Assembly (NCBI GenBank): GCA_017433295.1
Contig: JAFRHL010000030.1
Location: 1-48,931 of the forward strand
Direction: 5' to 3'
Length of the DNA stretch: 48,931 bases
Source of the DNA: Eubacterium sp.
GTDB taxonomy: Bacteria; Bacillota; Clostridia; Lachnospirales; Lachnospiraceae
In this document: piece after piece, positions 16,621-25,478 of the stretch
Position numbering within the stretch: the stretch's first letter is position 1
Layout: the number at the start of each line of letters is the position of its first letter
Notes under the pieces: generated by a model
What the model was told of the DNA's origin: nothing
What the model saw: only the letters and a program-made list of their open reading frames with translations
Databases searched by the model: none
Position numbers and translations under genes: made by a program

Positions 16621-16660
16621 ATAAAAAGGCCTGGTAATAAAAAGGCCTGGTAATAAAAAG
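16621..16660. repeat. 16-bp tandem repeat in a 5' leader
   Basis: ATAAAAAGGCCTGGTA occurs at 16621-16636 and 16637-16652, followed by a partial third copy to 16660. It lies in the leader between the -10 element and the ribosome binding site. Copy number could vary by slippage. Confidence 0.85.
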
Positions 16661-16697
16661 CTGTTAAAGAAGCAGAAAATAAGAGGAGGAATCATTT

Positions 16698-17903
16698 ATG
16701 AAGACAAAAAAAGGATTAGTTGTTATTTTCCTGGCAGCGGCATTGATGGCTTTGACTGCCGCCTGCGGATCGGCCTCAGCGCCAGCGGGGAAAGAAGGCA
16801 CAACAGAAGAGTCTGCCGGGGCAGCAACAAAAGCAGCTGCAGATACCCTGAATCCCTCACCGGACTGGGTGGCAAAGCTTGACGCGGCCGAGGACGCAGA
16901 CCAGCTTTTCGTAGTGGCGCAAGTGGGAGAAACCACAGCCTATGTTTCCATGCATGAGAAGGATGCCGACGGAAACTGGAAAGAAATCCTCACAACACCC
17001 GGTTTCATTGGTAAAGCCGGACTGGGCAAGACCAAAGAAGGCGATGCGAAGACACCGGTGGGAGTTTATCATTTCAATTATGCATTCGGTATCGCCGATG
17101 ATCCGGGATGTGTATTCCCCTACCAGAAGGTGACAGAGGATGATTACTGGTCCGGGGACCAGAGAGACGGCTATCATTACAATGAGATGGTCAGCATCAA
17201 GGATCTTCCGGATCTGGATACAGATGAATCAGAGCACATCGTTGAATATCCCTATCATTACCAGTACTGCATGAACATCAGCTGGAATGAGAAGGGAGAA
17301 AAAGGGAAAGGCTCTGCCATCTTCCTCCATTGCCTGGGACCCTACAAGCCCTATACCGGAGGTTGTGTGGCTATCCCTCAGGACAAGGTGATCACAGCCA
17401 TGCAGAATGTGAAAAAGGACTGTGTCGTTGTCATAGATACTCTTAAGAATATAGCGCCGGATTATTATGATGACTGGGATCTTGGACCCGGGACAGATGC
17501 CGATGACGCTGCCGATGACGCCGATGATGCTGATGATGCCGATGACTTTGCAGACGCTTCCATAGATTATGGTACATCCAAACTCTTTTCCCAAGAAGAT
17601 ATGGATGCCTCCATCAAGCTGATTGAGAAAGAATTTGACCAGTGGGAGGGCTGCGAGATGCACAGCATCAGATATGCCGGAGATGACTGCAACAATGAAG
17701 AGAATATTAAATGGGTGAATGAGCTGGAGGAAGGTAATAATTATACCCAGTGCATCCAGTTCAACACGGATTTCCACTCCCCGGTAAAGGAGGAGGACCT
17801 GAAAAACACAGCCTGGGAACCGGATCAGGAGTACAAAGATTACCAGTGGACACTGGCCCGGACTGAAGGCGGAGACTGGGAGCTTTTGAGCTGGGGGTAC
17901 TAA
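16698..17903 (+). CDS. L,D-transpeptidase (YkuD)-like lipoprotein with C-terminal accessory domain
   Basis: The 401-residue protein has a lipoprotein signal (lipobox TAAC, Cys23), a YkuD-type catalytic domain (about 66-250), an Asp/Ala linker (about 266-287) and a C-terminal domain (about 288-401). The catalytic signature is seen as His211 and Cys223 in YTGGCVAIP; this differs a little from the usual S/T-H/x-G-C-R pattern because Val replaces Arg. L,D-transpeptidases cross-link peptidoglycan or attach proteins outside the membrane. The C-terminal domain (YGTSKLFSQEDMD... ending DWELLSWGY) recurs in Lachnospiraceae surface proteins in my recollection; its function is unknown. GAGGAGG precedes the ATG. 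A terminator hairpin follows. Confidence 0.82.
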   Translation: MKTKKGLVVIFLAAALMALTAACGSASAPAGKEGTTEESAGAATKAAADTLNPSPDWVAKLDAAEDADQLFVVAQVGETTAYVSMHEKDADGNWKEILTTPGFIGKAGLGKTKEGDAKTPVGVYHFNYAFGIADDPGCVFPYQKVTEDDYWSGDQRDGYHYNEMVSIKDLPDLDTDESEHIVEYPYHYQYCMNISWNEKGEKGKGSAIFLHCLGPYKPYTGGCVAIPQDKVITAMQNVKKDCVVVIDTLKNIAPDYYDDWDLGPGTDADDAADDADDADDADDFADASIDYGTSKLFSQEDMDASIKLIEKEFDQWEGCEMHSIRYAGDDCNNEENIKWVNELEEGNNYTQCIQFNTDFHSPVKEEDLKNTAWEPDQEYKDYQWTLARTEGGDWELLSWGY

Positions 17904-18044
17904 TTTGGGCTTATATCCAGAGGATACCAGTAGATCTATGAAAAGGTTGATGAAAGTTCGCTTTTTCAGGGGGCAGAAAGAGAAGAAAGTTGCTGTCTGG
18001 CTCTAAAGACCGGATGATGCATCAATTTTTGACTAATATAAGAG

Positions 18045-18078
18045 AACGGAGCATGATCAAAAATGCTCCGTTTTTTAT
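18045..18078 (+). terminator. Terminator after the L,D-transpeptidase-like gene
   Basis: AACGGAGCAT (18045-18054), 8-base loop, ATGCTCCGTT (18063-18072), then six T in the run TTTTTTAT. The stretch 17904-18044 holds no gene I can support. Confidence 0.85.
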
Positions 18079-18156
18079 ATTTGGGCCGTTCTGTATGCTG
18101 AAATATCAACTTTAGTATCTTTCAGGCCCGGCCGAAAATCAATTATATCAACGATT

Positions 18157-19671
18157 TCACAGGTAAGCCAGTTTTGTGATGACCACAAAGCAAAGAACCA
18201 GGAAGGCCAGTCCTGCTAGTTCGGGGATAAGCCGGTTCCTGAAGAGACCTGCACATTCTCTGATGAAGGCGTTTGGCCAGAACCACCATTTGGTCTGGCT
18301 GCCCAGTCCTTCTGCCGCCAGTCCTGCCAGCCCTGCCCAGACACCGCTTCGGAAGACGTGATAGTTGGTCGTGACAAAGGCGGTGTTCACATTGGTCATA
18401 TCCGGATTTTGGTTCTCGATGATCTTTTTTGAAAATTCCATATTCTGGTATGTGTTGGCAGACTTGTCCTCGCGGATTATGGCATCCTTCGGGAATCCGG
18501 TACTGATCATATACCGGTACATTGCATCGGCTTCCGCCATGGGTTCCCCGTCGCCCTGTCCTCCGGAAGGAATGATGACCGCTTCTTTTCCGCTTTCTTC
18601 TTTCTGCCTGTGCCAGAATTCCATGGCTTTGTCCACCCGCCCCCGAAGCAGGGGAGGCAGGGTACCGTCTTTCCGGAAACCGCAGCCCAGGATCAGGATA
18701 TAGTCCCTGTCGGAAGGGGGTATGTGTTTTGCTGCCCGGAAGCCGCAGACCAGGGAACTGAAAAAGATACATTCAAAATATGTAAATGTAATGCCTATGA
18801 CATTCTCGATGTTGATGGCCAGGAACTGCTGGTTCAGGGTCCCCTGGCTGAGGCCTGTGTATATTTTATAATAGATGATTTCTCCCGCGATCAGAATAAT
18901 GCCCAGCAGGAGGCCCAGGACATTCTGGAATCTGGGGCGCTCGTGCCGCAGCAGTTCAATATTGCTGATGATCAGCAGGATACTGAAAATGACCAGCAGT
19001 GGAGATGTAAAGATGGTAAAATATTTTCCTCCGGCAGCCACATCACAGATGAACTGCCAGGTAGAGTATAATTCAGGATTGATCAGGTGATTGATGTAAA
19101 CCGGGACAAGAATGATCAGCGCCACCACTGAAAAGATAAACACACCGCAGGACAGGATGGCCTCATAAGAGTATGCCAGAGGCCCCTCCAGCCGCCGGTA
19201 AAACATCAGCATGATCAGGGCCAGTCCCACATAGTAGAGGATCCCTGAGAGTATGAGGGCCTCATCTCCGGTAAAGCTGCCGGTCTGTTTAGAGAAGGCT
19301 GTCCGGAACCGGTCGACGAAGATCTCATCCTTTATCAGCTCCATTCCCTTCGGATCCAGCACTCTCATCACATATTTTCCGGTTTTATCAGGGAGCATGG
19401 TCATCTTCAGCACCTTTGCGCGGACCGATTCCTCCGGGGAGTCCTCCAGCTCGTATTCCGTGACGGGGACGCCTTCCTTCTCCCATCGGATGGTAACATT
19501 CCCGGCTGTCTTTAACTGATCTGTATTTTTAGTCAGTATCAGAGATAAGGACAGGCGGTTTTGAACCATCAGCCTTCCCGCCAGGGTAAATAGAATGGCA
19601 GCTGCCGTTAGAATCAGGACCTGGATGGCAAGGCTTCTTTTCGCCTCTGTTAAAGATTTATACCGCTTCAT
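18157..19671 (-). CDS. Multi-pass membrane protein with DUF218 (YdcF/SanA-like) domain
   Basis: The 504-residue protein has an N-terminal helix (about 15-35), a non-membrane region (about 45-120), a bundle of membrane helices (about 125-305) and a DUF218 domain (about 325-470; DYILILGCGFRKDG, IIPSGGQGDGEPMAEADAM and NTYQNMEFSKKII are typical). DUF218 proteins such as SanA and YdcF are linked to the cell envelope but have no settled reaction. The start has AAAGGAG upstream. A weak promoter (TTTACT, 17 bases, TATGTT) may serve it; the interrupted metY gene is upstream on the same strand, 140 bases away. Confidence 0.82.
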   Translation of the reverse strand: MKRYKSLTEAKRSLAIQVLILTAAAILFTLAGRLMVQNRLSLSLILTKNTDQLKTAGNVTIRWEKEGVPVTEYELEDSPEESVRAKVLKMTMLPDKTGKYVMRVLDPKGMELIKDEIFVDRFRTAFSKQTGSFTGDEALILSGILYYVGLALIMLMFYRRLEGPLAYSYEAILSCGVFIFSVVALIILVPVYINHLINPELYSTWQFICDVAAGGKYFTIFTSPLLVIFSILLIISNIELLRHERPRFQNVLGLLLGIILIAGEIIYYKIYTGLSQGTLNQQFLAINIENVIGITFTYFECIFFSSLVCGFRAAKHIPPSDRDYILILGCGFRKDGTLPPLLRGRVDKAMEFWHRQKEESGKEAVIIPSGGQGDGEPMAEADAMYRYMISTGFPKDAIIREDKSANTYQNMEFSKKIIENQNPDMTNVNTAFVTTNYHVFRSGVWAGLAGLAAEGLGSQTKWWFWPNAFIRECAGLFRNRLIPELAGLAFLVLCFVVITKLAYL

Positions 19672-19737
19672 TCGTATTTTCTCCTTTTCAGGATTAATAC
19701 TAACATATCTCCTTTTCTGTTTCCAGTAAATTTATTT

Positions 19738-19780
19738 GGGGGGCCGGGGATCTCCCGGGCCCTGGATCCCCTTGCCCCCC
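19738..19780. other. Long GC-rich hairpin between metY and the DUF218 gene
   Basis: GGGGGGC and GGGGATC pair with GATCCCC and GCCCCCC in two 7-bp stems separated by a small bulge. On the minus strand, after metY, no T-run follows, so termination is uncertain; it may protect or separate the two transcripts. Confidence 0.5.
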
Positions 19781-19811
19781 GCAAATTATTTTTCTGAAAT
19801 GGAAGCGTTTT

Positions 19812-21092
19812 TTATACAGCCGCAAAGCCTCCCTCCAGGTCCGCGATGATATCATCGATATGCTCTGTTCCGATGGAGAGCCGGATGGTGCTGGGTCAGA
19901 TGCCCTGATCCAGCAGTTCTTCTTCCGACAGCTGTGAGTGTGTGGTGGATGCCGGATGGATCACAAGGCTCTTTACATCTGCAACATTAGCCAGCAGTGA
20001 GAAGATCTTCAGGTTATCTATGAACCTCCAGGCTTCATCCTGGCCGCCCTTTATATCAAAGGTAAAAATGGAAGCGCCGCCATTGGGGAAGTACTTCTGG
20101 TAAAGGGCGTGGTCCGGATGGTCCGGAAGAGAGGGATGGCTGACACTTTCCACCTGTGGATGGCCGGTCAGGAATTCCACGACCTTCTTTGTATTTTCGG
20201 CATGTCTTTCCAGGCGGAGCGACAGGGTCTCCACTCCCTGGAGGAGCAGGAATGCATTAAAGGGCGAAATGGCTGCTCCGGTGTCACGAAGGAGAATGGC
20301 CCGGATGTAGGTTACAAAGGCAGCGGGTCCTACGGCATCATAGAAGGAAACACCGTGATAGCTGGGGTTGGGAGCTGCGATATTGGGATACTTTCCTCCT
20401 GCCTTCCAGTCAAATTTACCGGACTCAACGATAATGCCGCCCAGTGTTGTGCCGTGGCCGCCAATGAATTTCGTGGCCGAGTGGACTACGATATCCGCAC
20501 CGTGCTCAATGGGACGGATCAGGTAGGGTGTGCCGAAGGTATTGTCAATTACCAGCGGGAGACCGTGCCTGTGAGCCAGTTCGGCAACGGCGTCAATGTC
20601 CGGGATATCGCTGTTGGGGTTGCCAAGTGTTTCAAGGAAGACTGCCCTTGTCTTATCTGTGATGGCGGCTTCCGCTTCCTCCAGATTGTGAATATCTACA
20701 AAGGTGGTCTGTATTCCATATTGGGGGAGGGTATGGGACAGGAGGTTGAATGTGCCTCCGTAAATCGTTTTCTGGGCTACAATGTGACCGCCGTTTGCTG
20801 CCAGGGCCTGTATGGTGTAGCTGATGGCAGCCGCCCCGGAAGCCAGGGCCAGGGCTGCGCTGCCGCCCTCAAGAGCCGCAAGCCGCTTTTCCAGCACATC
20901 CTGTGTGGAATTGGTCAGTCTTCCGTATATGTTGCCCGGGTCGGCAAGGCCGAAACGGTCAGCTGCATGCTTGCTGTTATGGAAGACATAAGAAGTGGTC
21001 TGATAAATGGGGACTGCCCTTGAATCGGTTGCCGGGTCAGCCTGTTCCTGTCCTACGTGTAACTGTAATGTTTCGAATCTGTATTTACTCAT
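19812..21092 (-). pseudogene. metY: O-acetylhomoserine sulfhydrylase interrupted by in-frame TGA
   Basis: The reading frame from ATG 21092 encodes 398 residues of a PLP-dependent O-acetylhomoserine (thiol)-lyase, which makes homocysteine from O-acetylhomoserine and sulfide. The PLP lysine is in HSATKFIGGHGTT (Lys208), with the family segments QTTSYVF and IDNTFGTPYL. A TGA at 19896-19898 then stops translation, but the same frame continues with PSTIRLSIGTEHIDDI and ends at 19812, giving the expected 426-residue length. The lost tail holds the conserved Arg of IRLSIG that binds the substrate carboxylate, so the truncated form should be inactive. Causes could be a nonsense mutation (for example from CGA), a sequence error, or readthrough: TGAC is a leaky stop context. 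AAAGGAG precedes the start. Confidence 0.85.
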
Positions 21093-21144
21093 GTTCTATC
21101 TCCTTTTCTGATATCTGATCTTGTGTTATCGTTATTCCGATTTC

Positions 21145-21184
21145 CTGAAAATAAAGAAACCGGGGGCTTGTGGCAAGCTCCCGG
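21145..21184 (-). terminator. Terminator/attenuator in the metY leader
   Basis: On the minus strand CCGGGAGCTTG and CAAGCCCCCGG (one mismatch, 3-base loop) are followed by TTTCTTTATTTT. It lies about 55 bases before the metY start and after the small leader ORF, with no obvious promoter between it and metY, so it may be a regulated attenuator. Confidence 0.65.
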
Positions 21185-21231
21185 GCAAATGGCAATATCG
21201 GCAGGATACTCCGTCAGGTGAAACCTTTCTT

Positions 21232-21381
21232 TTAAAAAAGATTCCTGGCTGATGTTAATGCCGTATTGAAGCAGGGCGTACATGGAAAGCAACCGGACGC
21301 CCCAGCCATATGATATGCCCGGGAGTTATGCATTCGGAAGCACATGACCATATTCTTCTTATCAATTACGGTATTAAGCAT
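21232..21381 (-). CDS. Small ORF in the metY leader, Met/Cys-rich, possible leader peptide
   Basis: A 49-codon ORF begins at ATG 21381 with AGGAGG 9 bases upstream, only about 25 bases after the predicted transcription start. The peptide has Met at 1, 11, 13, 17, 25 and Cys at 14, 31, 34, 37 (a CFPCTPCF segment), so sulfur amino acids make up nearly a fifth of it. It is followed by a terminator and then metY. This order resembles leader-peptide attenuation. The alternative is a frameshifted remnant of a longer gene: another frame stays open from 21292 down into the metY start. I recognise no family in either frame. Confidence 0.45.
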   Translation of the reverse strand: MLNTVIDKKNMVMCFRMHNSRAYHMAGASGCFPCTPCFNTALTSARNLF

Positions 21382-21412
21382 CTTGTTTTATCCTCCTGTA
21401 TCGGTTGAAAGT

Positions 21413-21441
21413 AATATACCACTACATACCTACTATGTCAA
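21413..21441 (-). promoter_or_regulatory. metY promoter with Rrf2-like operator
   Basis: On the minus strand TTGACA (21436-21441), 17 bases, TATATT (21413-21418). The inverted repeat TACCTA N9 TAGGTA (21427-21447) overlaps the -35 box. Such AT-rich sites with TAGGTA arms resemble those of Rrf2-family sulfur/iron-sulfur regulators (CymR, IscR relatives); that link is from memory and unproved. Confidence 0.65.
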
Positions 21442-21481
21442 TAGGTAATAGTGAAAATTTTTTTTCTGCCTTATTAATTCA

Positions 21482-21510
21482 TTGCGAAATAACAGATTCT
21501 AATATACAAT
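21482..21510 (+). promoter_or_regulatory. Promoter of the GGDEF-GGDEF-EAL gene
   Basis: TTGCGA (21482-21487), 17 bases, TACAAT (21505-21510); the start codon is about 60 bases downstream. Confidence 0.65.
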
Positions 21511-21573
21511 ATAAAAGTAGAATCAGCACAGATGCGGATTCGATGCTCACCACATTCGCAAAGGAGAGAAGTG

Positions 21574-24381
21574 ATGATGGATTTTAATCTGCCATGGCAA
21601 TCCCAGGGAGATGAATTAGACCGATATAAAGAAGAAATCAATAAGGAGAACCGTATCGCCATCCGGATGCTGGCCTTTTACGGGGTGCCGCTCAGCGCTG
21701 TAATTACCATTTCCCACCTGATTTTTTTAGGGATGGGAGCGGCTGTCTGGTTCAGCATTTTCATGATGATGTATTATGCGGCCTTTCTTTTATTTGAGCA
21801 TTTTCTGCTGCCGGAGGACTATCCTTATTCTACCACTCTCCTGTATCTGATGGAGACGCCGGTGATGCTGATGGCTGTCCTTCTGGGTACAGTGCTGGAT
21901 CCCCACCGGGCTGCAGTGACGGTACTGCTTTTTCTGATCGCCCTGCCTGCCTTTATCATGGACAGGCCTGACCGCCTTCTGATATTTACAGGGCTCTGGG
22001 CTGTTTTATTTCTTGTAATGTGCTTTATCTGCAAGGATCCTTCGGTTCGTATCCTGGATGCCCTGCACATCTTTGAGTTTTTTGTTACTTCCGTTGCCCT
22101 GGTCAATGTGATCCTGCGGGTGCGTCTGGAGTCCCTGCACCATCTGATTCAGGGAGAATATCATCTGGAGCATGAGCAGCAGACAGACTGTCTGAACAGG
22201 TATGCCCTGGCCAGCCGGGCGGTCTCCTATGTGGATCAGGAAGTGGTGGTACTGCTGGCGGATATGGACCGGTTTACTCTCTATAATGACTTTTACGGAC
22301 ACGAAGCAGGGCAGAAGATCATAGATTATTTCGCGGCCGCCCTGATCAACCATTTTGGCAGGGATAATATCTACCATTATAATGGAGATGAGTTTCTCTG
22401 TGTGCTGAAAGGACAGCAGGAAGAGGACTACACCAGAAAGATTGCCCTGTGCCGGGAGGAGCTGGACAACTTTATTCTGGAAGAGAAAAAGCTGCCGCTG
22501 ACCTGTGCTTTCGGATATGTCACCGGAAGGCCGGCTGATGTAAAGGAATTTCACGAGATGATCCAGCTGGCGGATATTTATGCCCACAAAGCTAAAACCA
22601 GAGGACTGGGCGGTTATCTGGGAGATGTCTTCAGCCAGGAGCATCTTCGGTCCGGTATTGTGGAAAGCAATCTGATGACCCATGCGAAATCCTATGAGAT
22701 CAATCAGCTTACCGGGCTTCCGGGCATGAGTTATTTTGTCAGCCGTTCCGACGCCCTTCTCAATAATGTGGCTGACCAGTCCCGCCATCCGGTGGTGGGC
22801 TACTTTAAACTGGTCAATATGAGAGACTATAATGATGCATTCGGCTATGGCCAGGGGGATGAACTGATCGTGGAGACCAGCCATCTCCTGCTTAAGTATT
22901 TTTCAGACCGGTACATCTGCCACATTACGGCTGCCAAGTTCGGTATCCTGTGCTATGAAGAAGAGATAAGCGATGCCCTGCGTAATATTAATGAGACATT
23001 GAGAGATTATAAGGAAGGATTTCCTGTGCGGGGACAGGCCGGCTTTGCCCGTTTTACGGGTACCGAAAGTGTTATCTCCCTGATGGACCAGGCCAAGATC
23101 GCCCAGGAGACTTTGCCCCGGGGCGGTGAGCTGGCCTATTGCTTTTACGATCAGGTGCTTGATACAGAACTGCATTTTCGCCAGTACATCATCAGTCATG
23201 TGGACGAGGCCATCCGGTCCGGCTGGCTTCAGGTATATTATCAGCCCATTGTCCGCTCTGTAACAGGCCATGTATGTAACGAAGAAGCCTTATCCCGGTG
23301 GATCGACCCCCAGTACGGATTCCTGTCACCCGGCCGCTTTATTCCCACCCTGGAAGAAAACGGGCTCATGTACAAGGTGAACCTTCATGTAGTTCGTCAG
23401 GTGCTTAATGACTTCGAACGCAGGAAGGAGAACGGCGTACCCCTGGTTCCTGTATCTGTGAATCTGTCCCGGAAGGATTTTGAGAAATGTGACATGGTTC
23501 AGGAGATCGCAGACCTGGTGGATGCTTCCGGTTACTCCCGGGATATGATTAAGATCGAGATCACAGAATCCGCCTTTATCAAAAACCAGGAACTTTTAAG
23601 GCGGGAAGTAGAAAGGTTCAGGACTGCGGGCTTTGATGTGTGGATGGATGACTTCGGCAGTGAGTATTCTACCCTGAACCTGCTGCAGGACCTGGATTTT
23701 GACCTTATTAAGATCGATATGCAGTTCATGGAGAACTTCTCCATCACCAGTAAGAATTACATCATTATTTCAGATATTATCCATATGGCCAGGCGGATGG
23801 GGATCACCACCCTGATCGAAGGCGTGGAAACCAGGGATCAGTTCAGGCTTCTCCAGTCCATGGGCTGTGAAAAAATACAGGGATTCCTGTTTAATAAGCC
23901 CAACCCCTTTGACTACATTCTGGAGAGGGTAAGGACCAGGACCGGCCTTCGCTTTGAAGACCCCAAAGTAGGCCCCTATTATGCTGCCATCGGCGGCATC
24001 GACTTAAATGAGCCTTTATCCTACGGGAAGATGCAGTCCGAGTCCGGGATGGAAAAGGAGATGGCTGCCGGCGTACTGGAGCTGAGCCAGCAAGCTATCC
24101 TCTGTTTAAGAAGTACGGACCGGTTTGTGAAGATACTTGAGGAGGAGGGGGCCATTGACAGGGAGGGCGCCTTGTCCCAGTTCAGTATTAAAGAGGAGAA
24201 ACTTCCGGAAGCCTTCCTTTCTGCCGCTGTCCGCAGCGTGGAATCTTCGGGGTGGATCAATTTCAACTGTAAGCTTGGGGCGGAAGGTGATATGTCCGTC
24301 TATATGTGCAAAGTGGCAAATGTTACCGGCGGAGACGCGGTGGCTATCCTGACGGTACTTCTGGAGAGCCATGGGAAATGA
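21574..24381 (+). CDS. Membrane GGDEF-GGDEF-EAL protein, probable c-di-GMP phosphodiesterase
   Basis: The 935-residue protein has about five or six membrane helices (about 30-175), a first GGDEF domain (about 195-330) with NGDEF in place of GGDEF, a second GGDEF-like domain (about 350-505) fully degenerate at the active site (TAAKF), an EAL domain (about 520-770) and a C-terminal region of about 150 residues I cannot assign. The EAL motifs EEALSRW, VNLSR, EITESAF, DDFGSEYSTL, IEGVET and IQGFLF are all kept, so phosphodiesterase activity is likely. The first GGDEF may bind GTP or retain weak activity. AAAGGAGAG precedes ATG 21574. The stop codon overlaps or closely precedes the sugar kinase start region, so the two are probably cotranscribed. 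Confidence 0.87.
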   Translation: MMDFNLPWQSQGDELDRYKEEINKENRIAIRMLAFYGVPLSAVITISHLIFLGMGAAVWFSIFMMMYYAAFLLFEHFLLPEDYPYSTTLLYLMETPVMLMAVLLGTVLDPHRAAVTVLLFLIALPAFIMDRPDRLLIFTGLWAVLFLVMCFICKDPSVRILDALHIFEFFVTSVALVNVILRVRLESLHHLIQGEYHLEHEQQTDCLNRYALASRAVSYVDQEVVVLLADMDRFTLYNDFYGHEAGQKIIDYFAAALINHFGRDNIYHYNGDEFLCVLKGQQEEDYTRKIALCREELDNFILEEKKLPLTCAFGYVTGRPADVKEFHEMIQLADIYAHKAKTRGLGGYLGDVFSQEHLRSGIVESNLMTHAKSYEINQLTGLPGMSYFVSRSDALLNNVADQSRHPVVGYFKLVNMRDYNDAFGYGQGDELIVETSHLLLKYFSDRYICHITAAKFGILCYEEEISDALRNINETLRDYKEGFPVRGQAGFARFTGTESVISLMDQAKIAQETLPRGGELAYCFYDQVLDTELHFRQYIISHVDEAIRSGWLQVYYQPIVRSVTGHVCNEEALSRWIDPQYGFLSPGRFIPTLEENGLMYKVNLHVVRQVLNDFERRKENGVPLVPVSVNLSRKDFEKCDMVQEIADLVDASGYSRDMIKIEITESAFIKNQELLRREVERFRTAGFDVWMDDFGSEYSTLNLLQDLDFDLIKIDMQFMENFSITSKNYIIISDIIHMARRMGITTLIEGVETRDQFRLLQSMGCEKIQGFLFNKPNPFDYILERVRTRTGLRFEDPKVGPYYAAIGGIDLNEPLSYGKMQSESGMEKEMAAGVLELSQQAILCLRSTDRFVKILEEEGAIDREGALSQFSIKEEKLPEAFLSAAVRSVESSGWINFNCKLGAEGDMSVYMCKVANVTGGDAVAILTVLLESHGK

Positions 24382-24410
24382 GCAGAGCCATAGAAAATGA
24401 GGGAAGACAT

Positions 24411-25367
24411 ATGAGCAGAATGGAGATCACCTGCATCGGGCAGGCCCTGGTGGACTGTATTACCCGGAGAATGGGAGAAGAAGACCCTTCAAAAAGGGTA
24501 CACAGGGCAAAGAGCATCTCTTTAAGTATCGGCGGAGACGCAGTGAATGAAGCAACGGTCCTGGCCAGACTGGGCCATAGAGTCAGGCTGGTCTGCGGTC
24601 TGGGTCAAGACCCTGCCGGAGACCTTATCCTGGATCATGTGAGGAGAAATGGAATCGATGGCAGCCTAATAGATAGAAAGGCCGGCAGACCGACTCCCCT
24701 TGCCAATCTGCTGGTAAATGAGGATGGCAGCAGAGTTTCCTTCAATGACGCATCATCCCTGCTGGAGGATTACATTCCCCCGGTGCTGTCCTGTGACGGG
24801 ACAAGGATCGTATCTCTGGCCAGCCTCTTCAGGGCGCCTCTGGACCGGAGGGATACTTTACTACGGCTGGTTAAGACCGCAAAGGAAAACGGCTGCCTGG
24901 TCTGCGCCGATACCAAGCTGCCCACCTTCAGGAATATCGGGCTTTCGGATATTGCGGATATCCTGCCCATGATTGACTACATATTTCCCAATGACGCAGA
25001 GGCCGCCTGGCTCACCGGCTGCGGAGACTATGCGGACATGTCAGCCCGTTTACGGGATGCGGGGGTAAAGAATGTGATAATCAAGGCAGGCAGCGACGGC
25101 TGTTATGTCTATGGAAGGGAGGGGCATTTCCACATGGAAGCCCTGCCTGTGAAAGCCGTCGACGCCACCGGCGCGGGAGATAACTTTGTGGCAGGCTTCT
25201 TATCGGGCCTTTTGCGGGGATTTTCCCTTTATGACTGCTGCAGCTACGGAAGTATCTGCGCTGCCGTCTGCGTGCAGAATATCGGAGCAGGAGGCGGGGT
25301 GCGGTCCAGAGAAGAGGCGGACGAGCTGGCAGCCCGCAAAGCCCGGCTGTGTTCCTCTCATGAATGA
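24411..25367 (+). CDS. PfkB-family carbohydrate kinase
   Basis: The 318-residue protein matches the ribokinase/PfkB family. The N-terminal SIGGDAVNEATVLARLG segment and the C-terminal DATGAGDNFVAGFLSGLLRG signature (catalytic Asp in GAGDN) are present. It phosphorylates a sugar or nucleoside with ATP; the substrate cannot be told, although fructose- or ribose-like substrates are common. I prefer ATG 24411 because GAGGGA lies just upstream; an ATG at 24378 overlaps the stop of the GGDEF-EAL gene as ATGA but has a poorer site. A sugar kinase directly after a c-di-GMP protein may be chance. Confidence 0.87.
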   Translation: MSRMEITCIGQALVDCITRRMGEEDPSKRVHRAKSISLSIGGDAVNEATVLARLGHRVRLVCGLGQDPAGDLILDHVRRNGIDGSLIDRKAGRPTPLANLLVNEDGSRVSFNDASSLLEDYIPPVLSCDGTRIVSLASLFRAPLDRRDTLLRLVKTAKENGCLVCADTKLPTFRNIGLSDIADILPMIDYIFPNDAEAAWLTGCGDYADMSARLRDAGVKNVIIKAGSDGCYVYGREGHFHMEALPVKAVDATGAGDNFVAGFLSGLLRGFSLYDCCSYGSICAAVCVQNIGAGGGVRSREEADELAARKARLCSSHE

Positions 25368-25478
25368 GGGGCGAGGGAGCTGATGTCCGCTTAAGGACTT
25401 TGCTTAGATACATTTTTTAAGGTACGGGTGACATTCGTAATCACCTGTCAAATGGTATTTTTTAAGAGGAGTGACTGT

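Noticed and set aside
18143-18772. A 209-codon frame overlapping the DUF218 gene on the same strand
   Set aside because: It is Arg/Gly/Pro-rich shadow sequence; the DUF218 motifs lie in the longer frame.
19896-19898. Selenocysteine at the metY TGA
   Set aside because: Homologues do not carry Cys at this place as far as I know, and no convincing SECIS-like stem was seen just downstream; nonsense mutation or sequence error is simpler.
21089-21381. Programmed -1 frameshift joining the 49-codon leader ORF to the overlapping 67-codon frame
   Set aside because: The T-run at the end of the leader ORF is not in the zero-frame arrangement needed for a classic slippery heptamer, and no family match supports a joined protein.
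21093-21412. SAM riboswitch (S-box) or T-box in the metY leader
   Set aside because: I looked for the S-box core and for the T-box AGGGTGG sequence and found neither.
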